A stretch of 24,210 nt of DNA from Gudongella sp964604145 (lineage in GTDB: Bacteria > Bacillota > Clostridia > Tissierellales > Tissierellaceae): positions 1 through 24,210 of the forward strand of contig CAZRXS010000019.1 of the NCBI GenBank assembly GCA_964604145.1. Reading direction: 5' to 3'. The notes below the pieces were generated by a model. The model saw only the letters and a program-made list of their open reading frames with translations, searched no databases and was not told where the DNA came from. Position 1 is the stretch's first letter. The number at the start of each line of letters is the position of its first letter. Positions 14,749-22,071 of the stretch are shown piece by piece. The translations under genes and the position numbers were made by a program.

Positions 14749-14772
14749 GTAGGGCTGGCTTTGCTCGCCCGT
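14749..14772 (+). other. Intercistronic hairpin before the lipoprotein gene
   Basis: GGGC (14752-14755) pairs with GCCC (14767-14770), and an inner GGC pairs with GCT/C bases around a TTT loop, with one mismatch. It lies just after the ARH stop and before the ribosome binding site GGAGGAG. There is no T-run, so it is more likely an mRNA stability or processing element than a terminator. It begins GTAGGG, like the composite repeats near ilvB and ilvE. Confidence 0.5.
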
Positions 14773-14793
14773 ATAAATAGGAGGAGATAAAAA

Positions 14794-15891
14794 ATGAAAA
14801 AAATACTAGCCTTAACTATAGCCTTGATTATGGCTCTAAGCCTAGCTGCATGTGGTGCTGATTCTCCAGATACACCAGATACCCCAGGAGAACCCTCTGC
14901 AGATGAACCCTTAAGAGTAGCTCTTTTACTAAACGGGACATTAGGGGATAAATCTTTCTTTGACTCAGCCGATAGGGGATTGGAAATGGCTAAAGAAGAA
15001 TATGGAGACATGCTTGAATACACAACTGTTGAGATGACAACAGATGAGACCAAGTGGTTGCCAACACTATATGATTATGCCGATGATCCAGATTGGGATA
15101 TTATAATTGTTGGGACATGGCAAATGGCAGAACCTCTGACAGAGGTAGCCCCCCAGTATCCTGATAAAAGATTTTTCATCTTTGACCAAGATTTAGATTT
15201 TTCAACTGGTGAATTAGACAATGTATATTCAATTATGTACAAGCAAAATGAAGGTTCATTTTTAGCAGGTGCTGTTGCTGCTAGACTTAGTGAAACAAAT
15301 ATAATTGGCTTTTTAGGCGGGTCCGAAAATCCAATTATAAATGACTTTTTAATTGGCTATATAGAGGGGGCAAAATATGTAGAACCAGATATTAAAGTTG
15401 TTATATCTTATGTAGGGAATTTTTTTGACACTCCAAAAGGCAAGGACCTAGCATTGGCTCAATACCAACAAAATGGTGTTGATGTAGGATTTAACGTAGC
15501 TGGATTGGCTGGACTTGGACAAATTGATGCTGCCCGTGAAGTAGAAAAGTTTGCAATAGGTGTCGACTCAGACCAAGCGCTGATATTTGGAGAGCCAACA
15601 GCTAATTATATTCCAACATCTATGCTAAAAAATGTAGACTTATCTATCTTAAGAGCAATAGGACTTCATCTTGATGGGGAACTAGCTTATGGTAGTGTAG
15701 AAACACTTGGGCTTGCAGAAAATGGAGTAGCTCTTGCAGATAATGAATACTACCAAAAGTTAGTACCAGAAGAAGTAAGAAATGAAGTAGAAGAATTATC
15801 AGAAATGATTGTAAATGGGGAAATAGATGTAGATACTTCATTTGGCAAAAGCAATGAAGAGATACAGGCTATTAAAGATTCAGTAAAATAA
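14794..15891 (+). CDS. Bmp-family nucleoside-binding lipoprotein
   Basis: A 365-residue substrate-binding protein of the basic membrane protein (Bmp/PnrA) family, which captures purine and pyrimidine nucleosides for an ABC importer. Residues 1-20 are a lipoprotein signal: two lysines, a hydrophobic stretch and the lipobox LAAC with Cys20 as the anchored residue. A short linker of D, T and P residues follows. The mature domain begins LRVALLLNGTLGDKSFFDSA, where the family's GDxSF motif binds ribose, and contains FFIFDQD and YKQNEGSFLAGAVAA. It sits outside the membrane. It lies directly upstream of the ATPase and two permeases and is flanked by hairpins, fitting the higher protein amounts binding proteins need. 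The start is ATG after GGAGGAG. Confidence 0.93.
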   Translation: MKKILALTIALIMALSLAACGADSPDTPDTPGEPSADEPLRVALLLNGTLGDKSFFDSADRGLEMAKEEYGDMLEYTTVEMTTDETKWLPTLYDYADDPDWDIIIVGTWQMAEPLTEVAPQYPDKRFFIFDQDLDFSTGELDNVYSIMYKQNEGSFLAGAVAARLSETNIIGFLGGSENPIINDFLIGYIEGAKYVEPDIKVVISYVGNFFDTPKGKDLALAQYQQNGVDVGFNVAGLAGLGQIDAAREVEKFAIGVDSDQALIFGEPTANYIPTSMLKNVDLSILRAIGLHLDGELAYGSVETLGLAENGVALADNEYYQKLVPEEVRNEVEELSEMIVNGEIDVDTSFGKSNEEIQAIKDSVK

Positions 15892-15897
15892 ATCTAA

Positions 15898-15928
15898 AAT
15901 AGTGGAATAGCTTTGCTATTCCACTATT
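15898..15928 (+). other. Perfect 14-bp intercistronic hairpin after the lipoprotein gene
   Basis: AATAGTGGAATAGC (15898-15911) pairs exactly with GCTATTCCACTATT (15915-15928) around loop TTT. No T-run follows, so transcription can continue into the ATPase gene. Such hairpins after binding-protein genes commonly block 3' exonucleases and raise that protein's level; here this is an inference. It shares the loop string GCTTTGCT with the hairpin at 14749-14772. Confidence 0.8.
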
Positions 15929-15936
15929 AAGATTAA

Positions 15937-15953
15937 GGGTGGTGATTAATCTG
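15937..15953 (+). promoter_or_regulatory. Shine-Dalgarno site that points to a CTG start
   Basis: GGTGGTGAT (15938-15946) matches the anti-Shine-Dalgarno complement GGAGGTGAT at eight of nine bases. The first in-frame codon at a sensible distance after it is CTG (15951-15953). The GTG codons at 15939 and 15942 lie inside the site, and the first ATG (15972) is too far away. Confidence 0.55.
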
Positions 15954-17498
15954 AATGACAATATATTAGAGATGAAAAATATTCTAAAGATTTACCCTAA
16001 TGGTGTAGTGGCAAATGAAAATATTGACTTTAATTTAATAGAAGGAGAAATCCATGCACTTCTTGGAGAAAATGGGGCAGGAAAAAGCACTCTTATGAAG
16101 GTCCTTTTTGGGATAGAGACTCCTGAAGAAGGAGAAATAATCTTAAGAGGCAAAAAAGTCCAAATAAAGAATCCAATGGAAGCAATAAAAATGGGGATAG
16201 GTATGGTACACCAGCATTTTATGCTTGTCCCATCTTTTTCTGTAGCTGAAAATATAATTCTAGGTGTAGAGCCTAAAAAAGGTGTATTTACAGATATGGA
16301 TAAGGCAGAAGACCTTTCTAAAACTATTGCAGATGAATATAATTTTGAAATTGATGTAGAGGAGAAAGTAGAAAATCTCCCTGTCGGTACAAAACAAAAG
16401 GTTGAAATTCTAAAGGCCTTGTATAGGGGAGCGGATATATTAATATTAGACGAGCCAACTGCTGTCCTAACACCACAAGAAACCGATGAATTATTCCATC
16501 AGCTTAATAAACTAAGGGAAAATGGCAAAACCATAATCTTTATATCTCACAAGTTAGATGAAATAAAACAAATTTCAGATAGGATTACTATAATGAGGGC
16601 TGGTAAAAACATGGGAACATACCAAACTTCAGATCTGACAACAGAAGAAATGTCTAAACTTATGGTTGGAAGAGATATAATCACCAAATTTGATAAAAAC
16701 CCTTTAAATTTAGGGGATATTGCACTAAGCATCAGAGACTTAGTTGTTTTCAACCAAGTTGGAACAAAAAAAGTAGATAATTTATCTTTGGATGTAAAAA
16801 AAGGCGAAATATTTGGCATAGCAGGAGTAGAGGGAAATGGGCAGGTGGAGTTAGCCCAGGTGTTAGCAGGACTAATAAAGAATTACAAGGGTGAATACCT
16901 AATATTTGGCAAAGAGACCAAAAATTTAGATATAAAAGATTTAAGAAATCTTGGCATGAGCTATATACCGGCAGATAGAATGACTTATGGAGTAGCAGAG
17001 AATATGGATTTGATATCAAACTTATTTTCAAACCAATATGATAAAGATCGGTATTCTAATAGGATATTTTTGAAAAAAAAGGAGATGGAAAAAGCTGCCA
17101 ATGACATTATAAAAGAATTTTTGATAAAGACCTCATCCTTTAAGACTCCTGTAGCTAGTCTCTCGGGAGGAAATATTCAAAAAGTTGTTGTAGCAAGAGA
17201 GTTTACAGATAATCCAAAACTTATTATAGCAAATCAACCTACCAGAGGAATTGATGTTGGGGCTGCTGAATTTATACGAATGAAATTATTAGAGCTAAGG
17301 GATCAAGGAGTTGCAATTGTCCTTATTTCTGCTGATCTAAATGAGGTATTAGAATTAAGTGATAGGCTAGGAGTTATGTATAAGGGCAAATTTGCAGGAG
17401 TCTTTAAAGATCTATCAATTTTAACTGAAGAAGAATTAGGCAGGTATATGTTAGGAATTAAAAAAGACGAGAAATTGGAGGGGATAATATATGATTAA
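15951..17498 (+). CDS. Nucleoside ABC transporter, duplicated ATP-binding protein
   Basis: This cytoplasmic ATPase has two fused ABC domains (515 residues) and powers the nucleoside importer, as in NupA/NupO-type and sugar (RbsA-like) systems. The first domain has Walker A GENGAGKST (39-47), Q-loop VHQHFML, signature LPVGTKQKVEI and Walker B ILILDEPTAVL. The second has a degenerate Walker A (GVEGNGQ), a good signature (LSGGNIQKV) and a degenerate Walker B (IIANQPTRG). One active and one impaired site is usual in this family. The CTG start gives MNDNILEMKNI, a family-typical start, while the ATG at 15972 would remove the first beta strand. The last eight bases overlap the permease start (ATGATTAA). 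Confidence 0.93.
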   Translation: MNDNILEMKNILKIYPNGVVANENIDFNLIEGEIHALLGENGAGKSTLMKVLFGIETPEEGEIILRGKKVQIKNPMEAIKMGIGMVHQHFMLVPSFSVAENIILGVEPKKGVFTDMDKAEDLSKTIADEYNFEIDVEEKVENLPVGTKQKVEILKALYRGADILILDEPTAVLTPQETDELFHQLNKLRENGKTIIFISHKLDEIKQISDRITIMRAGKNMGTYQTSDLTTEEMSKLMVGRDIITKFDKNPLNLGDIALSIRDLVVFNQVGTKKVDNLSLDVKKGEIFGIAGVEGNGQVELAQVLAGLIKNYKGEYLIFGKETKNLDIKDLRNLGMSYIPADRMTYGVAENMDLISNLFSNQYDKDRYSNRIFLKKKEMEKAANDIIKEFLIKTSSFKTPVASLSGGNIQKVVVAREFTDNPKLIIANQPTRGIDVGAAEFIRMKLLELRDQGVAIVLISADLNEVLELSDRLGVMYKGKFAGVFKDLSILTEEELGRYMLGIKKDEKLEGIIYD

Positions 17499-18558
17499 GA
17501 CAAATAGATTCAACCTTTTTAGAACTGCTTTATCAATTGTTATCGCCTTTTTAATTTCATTTCTTATAATATTCTTAGTCTCAGACCAACCATTTGAAGC
17601 TATTACTAAGATGATAACAGGGCCGCTTTCTAGTAAGAGACTTTTTGCAAATGTAATAGAATTGATGATACCCTTAATATTTACTGGAGTTGCTGTTAGC
17701 ATAATGTTTTCAGCTAATCAAATCAATCTAGGTTCAGAAGGTGCATTTCACCTTGGGGGCTTAGTGGGTGCAGTAATAGGACTTTTAGTGCCCCTTCCAG
17801 CTGGCATACATCCATTAGTTGCAATCCTATTGGGTGGCTTAGCTGGTGCAACTTTTACAGCAATACCTGCAATTTTAAAGATTTACACATCCGCATTTGA
17901 GCTTGTTTCCTCTTTGATGCTAAATTATCTGGCATTGTTTTTTGGAAATTATATTTTAAGCTACTATTTAAGAGATACGACTGCTGGTGCCTTGACTTCG
18001 CATCTATTACCTCAGTCTATTAAACTAAAGAGCATAATCTCTGGCACAAATATCCATATTGGACTGATAATAGCCCTGTTAGTTGCTTTGCTTGCCTACC
18101 TGTTTTTGTATAAGTCAAAGATGGGTTATATACTCAGGATATCTGGAGAAAACGAACAGTTTGCTAAGTATTCAGGGATGAATATAGTAATGGTAATTCT
18201 CTTGTCTCAAGTTATAGGCGGATTTATTGCTGGTGTAGGTGGAACAGTCCAGCTCCTAGGACTTTATAGGAGATTTTCATGGGCTTCGCTTCTTGGTTAT
18301 GGGTGGGATGCTATTATAGTTACTACACTTGCTAAAAGAAACCCACTTTATGTGCCACTTTCAGCATTCTTTTTAGCCTATATAAGAATTGGTGCAGATA
18401 TTATGTCGCGTTCGACAGATATATCTCCAGAAATTGTATCTATTACACAAGGAATAATAATTATCCTTATAGTAGCCGAGCAATTCCTTTCTAAATACAA
18501 GCATAAGCTTGTGGCAAAAGAAGCTAAACTGCTGATAGATTCAGAAGGGGGGAAATAA
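17491..18558 (+). CDS. Nucleoside ABC transporter permease (first subunit)
   Basis: A 355-residue inner-membrane permease of the branched-chain/ribose type (BPD_transp_2), the fold used by NupB/YufP-like subunits. A strongly hydrophobic first helix follows a basic N terminus (MIKTNRFNLFR). The middle has the characteristic FSANQINLGSEGAFHLGG loop, in which NLGSEG is a family hallmark. The ISGENEQFAKYSGMN segment is the cytoplasmic coupling loop to the ATPase. It overlaps the ATPase gene by eight bases, and the ribosome binding site GGAGGGG lies within that gene. It pairs with the permease at 18560 to form a heterodimeric membrane channel. Confidence 0.92.
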   Translation: MIKTNRFNLFRTALSIVIAFLISFLIIFLVSDQPFEAITKMITGPLSSKRLFANVIELMIPLIFTGVAVSIMFSANQINLGSEGAFHLGGLVGAVIGLLVPLPAGIHPLVAILLGGLAGATFTAIPAILKIYTSAFELVSSLMLNYLALFFGNYILSYYLRDTTAGALTSHLLPQSIKLKSIISGTNIHIGLIIALLVALLAYLFLYKSKMGYILRISGENEQFAKYSGMNIVMVILLSQVIGGFIAGVGGTVQLLGLYRRFSWASLLGYGWDAIIVTTLAKRNPLYVPLSAFFLAYIRIGADIMSRSTDISPEIVSITQGIIIILIVAEQFLSKYKHKLVAKEAKLLIDSEGGK

Positions 18559-18559
18559 T

Positions 18560-19486
18560 ATGACTATATCAGAAATATTATTATCTCCGGACTTTTTATT
18601 TGTAGTTTTAAGGGTAACTACTCCAATTTTATTTGCAACCTTAGCAGTTTTGATGGCTTCAAGGTCAGGAATATTTAATATTGCAGTTGAAGGTATAATG
18701 TTAACCTCTGCCCTTGTTGGAGTAATTTTTTCTGCAAAGTTTCAAAACGCATGGATTGGCCTTTTGGTTGCACTTTTAATAGGGGCAATAATGGGCGTTT
18801 TACTTGGAATTTTGGTTATAAAACTTAAGACGGATGCTATTTTAGCAGGTGTTGCAATTAACCTGATGGCTGCAGGAGGGACTATATTTTTACTCTATCT
18901 TGTATCGGGAGATAGGGGGGTATCATCTTCATTAAGAAGTATAAGTCTTCCCAATATAACAATTCCTATTATAGAGAATATACCTTTCTTAGGGACTGTT
19001 CTTTCTAAGCACAATATTTTAACCTATGCTGTATTTATATCTGTAATTCTTGTTTATTTAATGCTATATAAAACCCCTCTTGGACTTAAAATAAGAGCAG
19101 TTGGCGAAAATCCACATGCTGCAGAATCTGTAGGAATTAATGTCCATAAAATCCAATATATTGCCCTAGCCCTTAGTGGTATATTTGCAGCTCTTGGGGG
19201 AGCCTTTCTTTCAATGGGCTACCTATCTTGGTTTACCAATGGAATGACTGCTGGAAGAGGGTATATTGGACTTGCGGCAAATGCTATGGGTGGAAGTACT
19301 CCAATTGGTGGCTTTATTGTTTCCTTAATCTTTGGAATTGCAGATGCCATGGCAAATGTATTTCAGACAGGAATAGATGTCCCTTACGAACTGATTCAAA
19401 TGATACCCTATATTACAACAATTGTAGGTTTGGCCATTTATAGTTTTAATAGAAAGAAAAAGTTGGAGAGGATAACAAAAAAATAG
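18560..19486 (+). CDS. Nucleoside ABC transporter permease (second subunit)
   Basis: A 308-residue BPD_transp_2 permease, shorter than its partner as is usual for the NupC/YufQ-like subunit. SGIFNIAVEGIML near the N terminus is the counterpart of the partner's NLGSEG loop. The coupling loop is AVGENPHAAESVGINV, and the GFIVSLIFGIADAM segment lies near the C terminus. The ATG is one base after the previous stop, with a GGGGGG ribosome binding site inside the upstream gene, implying coupled and balanced synthesis. The next gene, a nucleoside hydrolase, follows within 13 bases. Confidence 0.92.
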   Translation: MTISEILLSPDFLFVVLRVTTPILFATLAVLMASRSGIFNIAVEGIMLTSALVGVIFSAKFQNAWIGLLVALLIGAIMGVLLGILVIKLKTDAILAGVAINLMAAGGTIFLLYLVSGDRGVSSSLRSISLPNITIPIIENIPFLGTVLSKHNILTYAVFISVILVYLMLYKTPLGLKIRAVGENPHAAESVGINVHKIQYIALALSGIFAALGGAFLSMGYLSWFTNGMTAGRGYIGLAANAMGGSTPIGGFIVSLIFGIADAMANVFQTGIDVPYELIQMIPYITTIVGLAIYSFNRKKKLERITKK

Positions 19487-19499
19487 AGAGGAGATGGAG

Positions 19500-20447
19500 A
19501 TGAAAAAGAGAAATATTATTATAGATTGTGACCCAGGTCATGATGATGTAATGGCAATACTACTAGCCCTAGCCCATAGGGATAAATTTAATATCCTAGG
19601 AATAACCACTGTTGCTGGAAATCAAACTTTACCCAAAGTTACTAATAATATAAGGAGACTTTTCACATATCTAGGAATGGATATACCGGCTGCTTGTGGA
19701 GCTGCTAAGCCCCTTATTAGAGAATTAATTACAGGGGGGAATGTTCATGGAGAAACTGGGCTAGATGGCTGGGATTTTGGCAAAGCTACTTTTCAGTTAA
19801 GATCTAGTAATGGAATCGAATTTTTAAGGGATAAGATAAGGGATGCAGATGGGAAAGTCACATTGATACCCATAGGGCCCCTTACAAATATTGGACTATT
19901 ATTTTCTGTATTCCCTGAAATCAAGGAAAAAATAGATGTGATATCTCTAATGGGTGGATCTATTTATTCAGGAAATCGAACTCCTTATGCTGAGTTTAAT
20001 ATTTATGTAGACCCAGAAGCTGCAAAAATTGTCTTTGATTCAGGTGTTCCCATTGTAATGAGTGGCCTTGAAGTAACCCATAAAGCAGCCATTAACGATG
20101 CCGAAATAGAAGCGCTTAAAGAGAGTGATGGAAAGGTTTCAAAGATGTGTGGTCATCTGCTCCATTTTTATACAAGATTTCATTCAAGGGAGGGCTATTC
20201 ATCATATCCTATTCACGATGCTTGTAGTGTAATGTATTTATTGTACCCAGATATGTTTAAGTCAGTGGATTTACAAATTGAAGTTGATGTTTCAAATGGA
20301 ATACACATGGGAAGGACTGCACCTGATTTAAGAGAGTGGATAAAGCATGAAAATCCAAATACAAAAGTATTGATAGATGTAGATAGAGAAGACTTTATAA
20401 AAATCTTAATAGATGGATTTAAAAAGCTAGATAGAGAAATAAAATAA
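19500..20447 (+). CDS. Nucleoside hydrolase (inosine-uridine preferring family)
   Basis: A 315-residue IUNH-family enzyme that hydrolyses the N-glycosidic bond of ribonucleosides to free base and ribose, with Ca2+ at the active site. The calcium motif DCDPGHDD is at residues 9-16. GNVHGETGLDG, AEFNIYVDPEAA and IHDACSVMYLL complete the family pattern, and the His of HDACS is the likely general acid seen in one subgroup. The ATG at 19500 is preferred over 19494, because AGAGGAG directly abuts the earlier codon but is six bases from the later one. Base specificity cannot be read from sequence. With DeoD it gives the operon both a hydrolytic and a phosphorolytic route. Confidence 0.93.
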   Translation: MKKRNIIIDCDPGHDDVMAILLALAHRDKFNILGITTVAGNQTLPKVTNNIRRLFTYLGMDIPAACGAAKPLIRELITGGNVHGETGLDGWDFGKATFQLRSSNGIEFLRDKIRDADGKVTLIPIGPLTNIGLLFSVFPEIKEKIDVISLMGGSIYSGNRTPYAEFNIYVDPEAAKIVFDSGVPIVMSGLEVTHKAAINDAEIEALKESDGKVSKMCGHLLHFYTRFHSREGYSSYPIHDACSVMYLLYPDMFKSVDLQIEVDVSNGIHMGRTAPDLREWIKHENPNTKVLIDVDREDFIKILIDGFKKLDREIK

Positions 20448-20478
20448 TATCTAAAGGAGTAAAATAGGGGGTGAATGC

Positions 20479-21756
20479 ATGGTAAAGGATATATTAAATA
20501 TTATAGAAAAAAATTCAGATGATATTTTATCATTAGGAGAAAACTTATTTAAAAATCCTGAGATAGGCTATAAAGAGTTTAAAACAAAAGAAATCTTAAT
20601 GGATTATTTGAAAGGGGTAGAATTTTCAAGCTTTGGAGAATATGCCATAACAGGTTTTAAGGCGACAATTGGAAAGGGCAAGCCCCACATTGGACTTATT
20701 GCTGACCTGGATGCACTCCCTACAAAAGGACATATACAAGCAAGGGGTGAGGATAATGCAGCCCATTCTTGCGGACATAATGCCCAAATGGCTATAATGG
20801 CTAGTGTATTTAGAGTAATTGCAGAGAGTTGGGCATTGGATAAAGTAGGAGGAAGTATTTCTTTTATAGGGGCGCCAGCTGAAGAATTTTTAGATTTTGA
20901 TTATAGGTTAAAGCTTGTTAAAGAGGGTAAACTAAAGGCATTTTCAGGAAAACAAAATTTAATAGTTGAAGGAGTATTTGACGATATTGACCTTGTAATT
21001 GGAAGTCATGGAAACAACCTCCCTGGTCAGGCTATTGAAATTGGTGTCAGCTCAAATGGCTTTATTGCAAAGACAGCTGTTTTTAAAGGAAAGTCAGCCC
21101 ATAGTGGTGCTTATCCTCACCAGGGAAATAATGCTTTAAATGCGGCTGTCCTGGGAATCAGTGCAATAGGTCTTTTAAGGGAAACCTTTCAAGATGATGA
21201 CCATATTAGGTTCCATCCAATTATAAAACACGGTGGAGATGCGGTAAATACCGTGCCCCATAGAGTTGTTCTGGAAACATATGTTAGAGGAAGTAATATC
21301 ACAGCTATCCGTGATGCAAATATGAGGATAGATAATGCATTTGCCCATTCTGCCCTGGCTTTAGGGTGCCAATGTGAGATAAGAGATATACCAGGCTATC
21401 TTCCTAGTAATTATTTTGCGGGCTTAAATGGCTATTTAAAGGAAGCGGCTGAAAAGTATATAGATAAAAAGGCTATTTCAGTAGGTGGTAGAACATTTGC
21501 CTCTGATGATATAGCTGATATATCCGCTCTTAAGCCGGTACTCCATTTTGGATTTAGCGGCTTTAATGGAAGCTTTCATGGGGCGGATTTTAAGATAGCA
21601 GATCCGCAAATGGCCTATCTAAAACCAGTAAAAATTGTTTCAGAAACTGTATTATCTATGCTTTTAGATAAAGATAGGCTCTACAACAAATTAGAAGATT
21701 ACAAACAGACAATGACTATAGAAGACTACAAGAAGAATTGGCTTAAGCTAGACTAG
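20479..21756 (+). CDS. M20-family metallo-amidohydrolase, AbgB-like
   Basis: A 425-residue di-metal amidohydrolase. Metal ligands appear in HSCGHNAQ (Cys98, His100), GAPAEE (catalytic Glu135, ligand Glu136), GSHGN (His177) and FHGADF (His367), with the lid-domain histidine in KGKSAHSGAYP (His208). The CGHN form, not CGHD, resembles p-aminobenzoyl-glutamate hydrolase (AbgB) and related enzymes. M20 proteins cleave amide bonds to amino acids or acyl groups, so an amino-acid- or acyl-modified base or nucleoside is a possible substrate given the operon, but this is an inference. AGGGGGTG lies a few bases before ATG. The gene follows the nucleoside hydrolase by 31 bases and is the last before the terminator. 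Confidence 0.85.
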   Translation: MVKDILNIIEKNSDDILSLGENLFKNPEIGYKEFKTKEILMDYLKGVEFSSFGEYAITGFKATIGKGKPHIGLIADLDALPTKGHIQARGEDNAAHSCGHNAQMAIMASVFRVIAESWALDKVGGSISFIGAPAEEFLDFDYRLKLVKEGKLKAFSGKQNLIVEGVFDDIDLVIGSHGNNLPGQAIEIGVSSNGFIAKTAVFKGKSAHSGAYPHQGNNALNAAVLGISAIGLLRETFQDDDHIRFHPIIKHGGDAVNTVPHRVVLETYVRGSNITAIRDANMRIDNAFAHSALALGCQCEIRDIPGYLPSNYFAGLNGYLKEAAEKYIDKKAISVGGRTFASDDIADISALKPVLHFGFSGFNGSFHGADFKIADPQMAYLKPVKIVSETVLSMLLDKDRLYNKLEDYKQTMTIEDYKKNWLKLD

Positions 21757-21795
21757 GATTTTTAAATATCCATAGAGTTTATTTGTTTATTTTTT

Positions 21796-21832
21796 GAGTT
21801 ATAATCTTATGTTAGGATTATAACTCTTTTTT
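21796..21832 (+). terminator. Rho-independent terminator of the nucleoside operon
   Basis: An 11-bp perfect stem, GAGTTATAATC (21796-21806) with GATTATAACTC (21816-21826), nine-base loop, then six Ts. It ends the operon 39 bases after the last stop codon. Confidence 0.93.
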
Positions 21833-21983
21833 GGATTAAAGCTATATGGTCAATAAAACTATTTAGATAAATTTATTTAAATTTAGCAAGCTCTCTTAGA
21901 ATCACATCTTCTAGACTTAGGAGCTTAATATTAGCAATAAAGTATAATTTTCAGTCTTGAATTAATGTAAAAACTGTGTTAAA
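21833..21983. other. Intergenic region with a decayed hairpin, no gene
   Basis: This is part of the 315-base gap between the M20 gene and nrdJ. AAGCTC (21888-21893) and GAGCTT (21921-21926) enclose TAGAA/TTCTA, forming an interrupted hairpin. On the minus strand, 21873-21950 is an open frame ending LLSLEDVILRELAKFK, but it has no start codon or ribosome binding site. It may be a coding or repeat remnant. Confidence 0.35.
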
Positions 21984-22013
21984 TTGTATATATGTTGTAT
22001 AGTAGTATATATT
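21984..22013 (+). promoter_or_regulatory. Candidate nrdJ promoter
   Basis: TTGTAT (21984-21989) is 18 bases from TATATT (22008-22013), or 16 from TATATA (22006-22011). A second possibility is TTGAAT (21957-21962), 17 bases from TAAATT. The first pair would be overlapped by the weaker NrdR box and followed immediately by the strong one. Confidence 0.4.
21985..22000 (+). promoter_or_regulatory. Weak upstream NrdR box
   Basis: TGTATATATGTTGTAT matches about 10 of 16 consensus positions. It starts exactly 31 bases before the strong box, the spacing at which NrdR boxes normally pair (about three DNA turns). Confidence 0.5.
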
Positions 22014-22015
22014 AA

Positions 22016-22031
22016 CCACAATATATAGTGT
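22016..22031 (+). promoter_or_regulatory. Strong NrdR box upstream of nrdJ
   Basis: CCACAATATATAGTGT matches the known NrdR consensus acaCwATATATwGtgt at 15 of 16 positions, differing only at the first base. NrdR represses ribonucleotide reductase genes in response to dATP/ATP. The box lies just after the candidate -10 and about 40 bases before the TTG start. Confidence 0.8.
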
Positions 22032-22071
22032 TTGGTGTCTTGTATATTTAAATAGAGGGAGGTTTGTTAAA

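Noticed and set aside
15898..15928. Rho-independent terminator after the lipoprotein gene
   Set aside because: The stem is perfect but no T-run follows, and the ATPase ribosome binding site begins ten bases later.
21833..22071. Cobalamin riboswitch ahead of nrdJ
   Set aside because: The space is short, no B12-box-like sequence is seen, and NrdR boxes explain the control region.
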